Positions 60,850 through 64,000 of a DNA stretch of 64,000 nt are shown piece by piece. The stretch spans positions 558,001 through 622,000 of the forward strand of contig LVVQ01000001.1 in NCBI GenBank assembly GCA_006954405.1, given 5' to 3'. Origin of the DNA: Candidatus Methanarcanum hacksteinii (GTDB lineage: Archaea > Thermoplasmatota > Thermoplasmata > Methanomassiliicoccales > Methanomethylophilaceae). Under the pieces are notes generated by a model that worked only from the letters and a program-made list of their open reading frames with translations, ran no database searches and had not been told where the DNA came from. Within the stretch, counting starts at the first letter, position 1. Each line of letters begins with the position of its first letter. Made by a program: the position numbers and the translations under genes.

Positions 60850-61166
60850 AGATGGAAATCAACGAGAAGAAAGAGAACGTCATCCTCAAAAGGACTGAGG
60901 TACGTTTCACAATCGACCACAAAGGCGAGTCAACACCCAGCAAAGGCGCTGTCGTTGACGAGCTTGCAAAGAAACTGGATGCAAAGAGGGATGCAATCGT
61001 CCTCAACAACATCGATACAGTCTACGGAAGCGGACTCTCCAAGGGTTACGCAAAGGTATACGTAACGAAAGAGGACGCACAGGCTATCGAGCCCGAATAC
61101 ATCCTCAAGAGGAACGGAATCCAGAAGCCCGAGTACAAGGCACCTGAGGCCACAGAGGGACAGTGA
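60846..61166 (+). CDS. rps24e: Small ribosomal subunit protein S24e
   Basis: A 106-residue ribosomal protein. It shows KRTEVRFTIDHKGESTPSK, LDAKRDAIVLNNIDTVYGSG and KGYAKVYVTKEDA, the known S24e order. Codon bias is strong. Followed by S27ae 5 bases later. Confidence 0.96.
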   Translation: MKMEINEKKENVILKRTEVRFTIDHKGESTPSKGAVVDELAKKLDAKRDAIVLNNIDTVYGSGLSKGYAKVYVTKEDAQAIEPEYILKRNGIQKPEYKAPEATEGQ

Positions 61167-61171
61167 TTTAG

Positions 61172-61345
61172 ATGGCAGCTAAAGCAGAAGCTAAGAAATC
61201 AGTCAAGAAAGGTGACGCATACAAGGATGGACAGAGGACAAAGCCTGTCTGCCCCAAGTGTGGACCTGGTGTGTTCATGGCAACACACGGTGACCGTGTA
61301 TCATGCGGAAAATGCGGATATACAGAGTTCACGAAGAAAGAGTAA
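61172..61345 (+). CDS. rps27ae: Small ribosomal subunit protein S27ae
   Basis: A 57-residue zinc-binding protein, too short for most gene lists but clear. A lysine-rich start MAAKAEAKKSVKKGDAYK is followed by VCPKCGPGVFMATHGDRV and SCGKCGYTEF, giving two CxxC pairs for zinc. It ends FTKKE at a TAA (61343-61345). It follows S24e as in many archaea and ends the operon; about 115 bases separate it from tRNA-Arg. Confidence 0.96.
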   Translation: MAAKAEAKKSVKKGDAYKDGQRTKPVCPKCGPGVFMATHGDRVSCGKCGYTEFTKKE

Positions 61346-61460
61346 GGAAGGAAAAATCTTCATTCGGTCTCCTCCCTCTCAAGCGGAGACTCAGGATCCC
61401 CGGTTCATCGACGGGTTTCAAACCTCTTACCCTTCCCAATTCTTCTACATTAATTTGATT

Positions 61461-61534
61461 GGACCTGTAGTATAGCTTGGATAGCATTGGAGCCTCCGGA
61501 GCTCTCGACCCGGGTTCAAATCCCGGCAGGTCCG
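61461..61534 (+). tRNA. tRNA-Arg (CCG)
   Basis: Acceptor GGACCUG/CAGGUCC, anticodon stem GGAGC/GCUCU around CUCCGGA giving anticodon CCG, T loop UUCAAAU, discriminator G, no encoded CCA. Its 3' end is repeated downstream (see the repeats at 61520 and 63079), marking it as an integration target. Confidence 0.93.
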
Positions 61535-61556
61535 CTTCAGATTCAGGTTCGAATCC
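61520..61556 (+). repeat. tRNA-Arg 3'-end repeat, copy 1 (att-like)
   Basis: This 37-base stretch (last 15 bases of tRNA-Arg plus 22 beyond) recurs at 63103-63139 with 33 of 37 identical. It continues beyond the tRNA into another T-arm-like segment GGTTCGAATCC, as if remnants of a second tRNA 3' end were left by an earlier integration. Confidence 0.75.
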
Positions 61557-61719
61557 ATATTGTAGATTAGCCTGTGATTTCTGGATATACAATTTTTCTA
61601 GATTTTTCGAAAGTCTTTGTGAATATTGCACAAATCTACGATTTATCAAATTATTATAAACTTATTACATAAATCCACGATTAATAAAAGATATATACAT
61701 GCTATGCCATGTCTAAAAC

Positions 61720-62907
61720 ATGGGGAAGTATCTGGTACGTGAGCAATACCTCAGTAAGATTCGTGCGGGTCGTGATGACACAGGGGTTATCAAGGTCATA
61801 ACGGGAATGAGACGTTGCGGAAAATCAGTCATTCTTGAATTATATGCGGAAGAGCTCAGACAGTCCGGCATTTCCGAGGAAGACATAATCTTCATCAATT
61901 TCGAGAAGTTTGAGTTCCAGAAGATAAAGACCAGCGAACAGCTGAATGATTATCTTCATCAGAGGATCGATCCGAACCGCATAATGTACGTTCTGTTGGA
62001 CGAGATACAGGATGTGAAGGATTGGGAACTATCCCTTTCGGCACTTAATGCAGAGAAGAACTGTGATGTTTATGTTACTGGTTCCAACTCAGATATGCTT
62101 TCATCACAGCTAGCCACCCGTATATCCGGCCGTCACACGGAGGTCGAGGTATTTCCTTTGTCCTTCTCTGAATACATGGAGATGCATGGATACACCGATA
62201 GGGAGAAGGCATTCATCGAATATCTTGAATGTGGGGGGTTACCGGGAGTAGACCCTTCGAGGGATCAAAGGTACAGGCAGGACTATCTCCAGGGCGTATA
62301 CAACACCATCGTCGTCAAGGACGTACTGAGGCACGTCAACGTTAGCGACCCCATGAAGGTGGAGGCGATTGCGAGGTTCCTATATGCAAATATAGGCAAC
62401 ATCACTAGCAAGTCTTCCGTAGCGGAGGGCACAGGAATCCCCGAGTCCACTGTGGGGATATATATGAAGGCCATGGAGGATGCGTTCCTCATACTCCCAT
62501 GCGACCGTTACGATATGGTAGGAAAGAAATTGTTTTCGACCATCGGGAAATATTATGTCACCGATCTGGGGATGAGGAAAGCCGTTCTGAATATCGCCGC
62601 AGGCACCGACATAAGCAAACCTTTGGAGAATCTCGTATACGTTGAACTGCTACGCAGAGGGTATAACGTCAGGGTCGGATGTTACAGGGATTCTGAGGTG
62701 GATTTCATCGCCGTGAGATACGACACCATGGAGTACATCCAGGTATGTCAGACTATGATGTCGGATGACACCAGGAAACGGGAGATCAAACCTCTGACGA
62801 GGCCGAAGGACAATTATGTTAAGACTGTCTTGACTCTGGACCGCTTCGGTCTTGGGAACGAGAACGGGATACTGATTAGGAATGTTTTGGATTGGTTGCT
62901 GGAGTAA
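61720..62907 (+). CDS. DUF4143-type AAA ATPase
   Basis: A 395-residue ATPase of the archaeal/bacterial DUF4143 family. Walker A is VITGMRRCGKSVIL (about residue 25), Walker B VLLDEIQDVKDWE, sensor-like VYVTGSNSDMLSSQLATRISGRH. The C-terminal DUF4143 domain has a restriction-endonuclease-like DSEVDFIAV (D-x-x-VDF). These are common mobile cargo genes of unknown role. GATATATAC about 27 bases before the ATG suggests leaderless expression. It lies between two copies of the tRNA-derived repeat. Confidence 0.9.
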   Translation: MGKYLVREQYLSKIRAGRDDTGVIKVITGMRRCGKSVILELYAEELRQSGISEEDIIFINFEKFEFQKIKTSEQLNDYLHQRIDPNRIMYVLLDEIQDVKDWELSLSALNAEKNCDVYVTGSNSDMLSSQLATRISGRHTEVEVFPLSFSEYMEMHGYTDREKAFIEYLECGGLPGVDPSRDQRYRQDYLQGVYNTIVVKDVLRHVNVSDPMKVEAIARFLYANIGNITSKSSVAEGTGIPESTVGIYMKAMEDAFLILPCDRYDMVGKKLFSTIGKYYVTDLGMRKAVLNIAAGTDISKPLENLVYVELLRRGYNVRVGCYRDSEVDFIAVRYDTMEYIQVCQTMMSDDTRKREIKPLTRPKDNYVKTVLTLDRFGLGNENGILIRNVLDWLLE

Positions 62908-63078
62908 TTTTGATAATTATGGGGTTTCTGTTTTTATGACGTCATCGACAAAGGATATGGGATCGGCATCAGTTACTGCGTGATTGATCGTTTCTGATGT
63001 TAATGATAAATGAAGGCTATTAATCAACGGTACGTACCAATATACTCTACACGATACCATGCCGTATCTGATTTTTTC

Positions 63079-63139
63079 ATGTCTGGCCTATGTATAGGGC
63101 GGATCCCGGCGGGTCCGCATCAGATTCGAGTTCGAATCC
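63079..63139 (+). repeat. tRNA-Arg 3'-end repeat, copy 2 (att-like)
   Basis: 63103-63139 matches the tRNA-Arg 3' repeat (33 of 37). Its upstream part, 63079-63120, starts ATGTCTGGC and is shared in degenerate form with 63761-63802. This position separates the ATPase gene from the toxin-antitoxin pair. Confidence 0.7.
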
Positions 63140-63148
63140 CACGTTGAC

Positions 63149-63170
63149 ATTTAAATAGTACAATGTACTA
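63149..63170 (+). promoter_or_regulatory. Toxin-antitoxin promoter with palindromic operator
   Basis: CATTTAAATAG (63149-63159) is the TATA-like box; overlapping and after it TAGTAC-AAT-GTACTA (63156-63170) is a perfect 6-bp inverted repeat 19 bases before the antitoxin ATG. Ribbon-helix-helix antitoxins typically repress their own promoter at such sites. Confidence 0.65.
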
Positions 63171-63188
63171 CATATCATCAGTGATCAA

Positions 63189-63413
63189 ATGGCATTCTCG
63201 ATAAGACTCACTGAAGATGAAGAAATTCTTGCCAGAAGATATGCGGCGCTGATGGGTGTCTCTATGGGAGAGGCCTTCAAACAGGCCCTTTTCGAGAAGA
63301 TCGAGGATGAATATGACATCGCTGTGGGCGAAGCGGCATATAGGAGATACCTCGATAATCCGAAGACCTATTCTCATGCAGAAGTCCTCAAGATGTTCGG
63401 TGATGAAGAGTGA
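63189..63413 (+). CDS. RelB/ribbon-helix-helix type antitoxin
   Basis: A 74-residue protein. It starts MAFSIRLTEDEEILARRYAALMG, a ribbon-helix-helix DNA-binding unit, followed by an acidic flexible tail (KMFGDEE). It overlaps the RelE-like gene by 4 bases, the usual antitoxin-first arrangement. It is expected to neutralise the toxin and repress the operon. Confidence 0.85.
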   Translation: MAFSIRLTEDEEILARRYAALMGVSMGEAFKQALFEKIEDEYDIAVGEAAYRRYLDNPKTYSHAEVLKMFGDEE

Positions 63414-63676
63414 GCTATTTCGTCGAATATACCGACGATACTATCAAGCAGCTGAGGAAGATGGATCGTTTCACGAGAACGATGATCCTCAATTGGATCT
63501 CCAAGCATCTTGATGGTACTGACAACCCTTTCGCTTCAGGAAAAGCACTGACTGGCGATAAGGTTGGATTGTGGAGATACAGAGTGGGGAACTATAGGCT
63601 CATTAGCAAGATCGACAAAGGAAAACTTGTGATCCTGCTGGTCGAGATAGGGCACAGATCCAACATATACGACTAA
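63410..63676 (+). CDS. RelE/ParE-type toxin
   Basis: An 88-residue RelE/ParE fold. It begins MSYFVEYTDDTIKQLRKMD and has LTGDKVGLWRYRVGNYRLISKID, the conserved core with the arginines used for ribosome-dependent mRNA cleavage in RelE, and VEIGHRSNIYD at the end. GTG start overlapping the antitoxin stop. Whether it cleaves RNA or acts on gyrase cannot be told. Confidence 0.88.
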   Translation: MSYFVEYTDDTIKQLRKMDRFTRTMILNWISKHLDGTDNPFASGKALTGDKVGLWRYRVGNYRLISKIDKGKLVILLVEIGHRSNIYD

Positions 63677-64000
63677 ATTCGTCAGTTGGCCAAGTTTTTT
63701 TTCATCAGATAAGTTCCGAACTTATGCCTTTATAAAGGGTATAAGTTATCACGATTTCTGATGTCTGGCTAATGCTTTAAGCGGTTCCCAGCGGGCCCTC
63801 CTAGTTATCGAAATGGTCTGATGCCACAGTATATTGGGAGCATGCTGAAAACCGAATATTTGTCCATTCGGGCTTTTATGCACTTCACTCGCATAAATGC
63901 AATTCTTTATCGAAAAAAGATGGGCGGTAAATCTATGCTTCTATGAAAGGATAAAATTGAAAAATAATATAATTTATCATTACAAAGAATGATAAAAATT
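63677..64000. other. AT-rich non-coding end of the window
   Basis: No gene seen. It contains a T-run terminator after the toxin gene (near 63693-63702), a TATA-like CTTTATAAAGGG (63729-63740), repeat copy 3 (63761-63802), and two inverted repeats: TTTATGC/GCATAAA (63875-63897) and TTTATCATT/AATGATAAA (63973-63996). Confidence 0.6.
63761..63802 (+). repeat. Degenerate third copy of the island repeat
   Basis: ATGTCTGGC then GCGGTTCCCAGCGGGCC aligns with 63079-63120 at about 28 of 42 positions without gaps. It bounds the toxin-antitoxin pair on the right, as copy 2 does on the left. Confidence 0.5.

Noticed and set aside
63079..63142. Second tRNA gene
   Set aside because: Only acceptor and T-arm-like fragments are present; there is no anticodon arm, so it is a repeat remnant and not a tRNA.
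1..64000. CRISPR array or rRNA operon
   Set aside because: No regularly spaced 24-37 base repeats and no rRNA-like sequence were seen.

Overview
The window comes from a methylotrophic methanogen, most likely a member of Methanomassiliicoccales (class Thermoplasmata), probably of the gut or environmental Methanomethylophilaceae type. It carries methyl-CoM reductase (mcrBDGA), a block of methanogenesis-marker genes with mcrC and atwA, RamA-type corrinoid activation, a corrinoid protein with a methylcobamide:CoM methyltransferase, and a GlcD-like FAD oxidase. Archaeal information-processing genes surround them (L10e, S24e, S27ae, Rpo7, Spt4, RNase P RNA and Rpr2, RtcB, Dph2, deoxyhypusine synthase). 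The lineage is inferred from gene content only. Many genes look leaderless: a TATA-like box lies about 25 bases before the start codon.

Layout. 1-2.1 kb: seryl-tRNA synthetase start (partial), YhbY-like protein, RNase P subunit, an unknown protein. 2.1-7.8 kb: L10e, Dph2, MtxX, the preQ0 operon queD-queC-queE, Mrp/NifX-like pair, a glyoxalase-fold protein. 7.8-18 kb: sodium:solute symporter, MFS exporter, SufBC, Fe-S flavoprotein, PUA/SepF-like/HD operon, RtcB, tRNA-His. 18-22 kb: ArgF, DHH phosphoesterase, RNase H-fold exonuclease, metallophosphoesterase. 22.2-28.9 kb: a methyl-transfer module (corrinoid protein, HyuA-like ASKHA protein with an extra head, MtbA/MtaA, RamA, DUF169) that has no substrate methyltransferase in the window. 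29-35.5 kb: Lrp regulator, YcaO (McrA thioamidation), mcrBDGA, DUF2098. 35.6-38.4 kb: small unknowns, a PRC-barrel protein and a winged-helix/DUF2111-like regulator. 38.5-46.3 kb: tight operon atwA-mcrC-mmp3-mmp6-mmp5-mmp15-mmp17-mmp7-DUF123, the MCR activation set. 46.4-50.4 kb: GlcD, HAD phosphatase, RNase P RNA, FprA, tRNA-Leu. 50.5-57.2 kb: housekeeping and accessory genes, including RarA, deoxyhypusine synthase and an aldehyde dehydrogenase. 57.3-61.3 kb: membrane pyrophosphatase, then rpo7-spt4-DPCK-rps24e-rps27ae. 61.4-64 kb: tRNA-Arg followed by a small accessory island (DUF4143 ATPase, RelBE-like toxin-antitoxin) punctuated by degenerate repeats of the tRNA 3' end.

How it fits together: methyl groups would be loaded on the corrinoid protein, passed to CoM by MtbA/MtaA, and reduced by MCR. 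RamA keeps the corrinoid in the Co(I) state. YcaO modifies McrA, and McrC/AtwA/Mmp proteins activate MCR. The membrane pyrophosphatase and GlcD share the codon style of mcr, which suggests high expression and a place in core energy metabolism.
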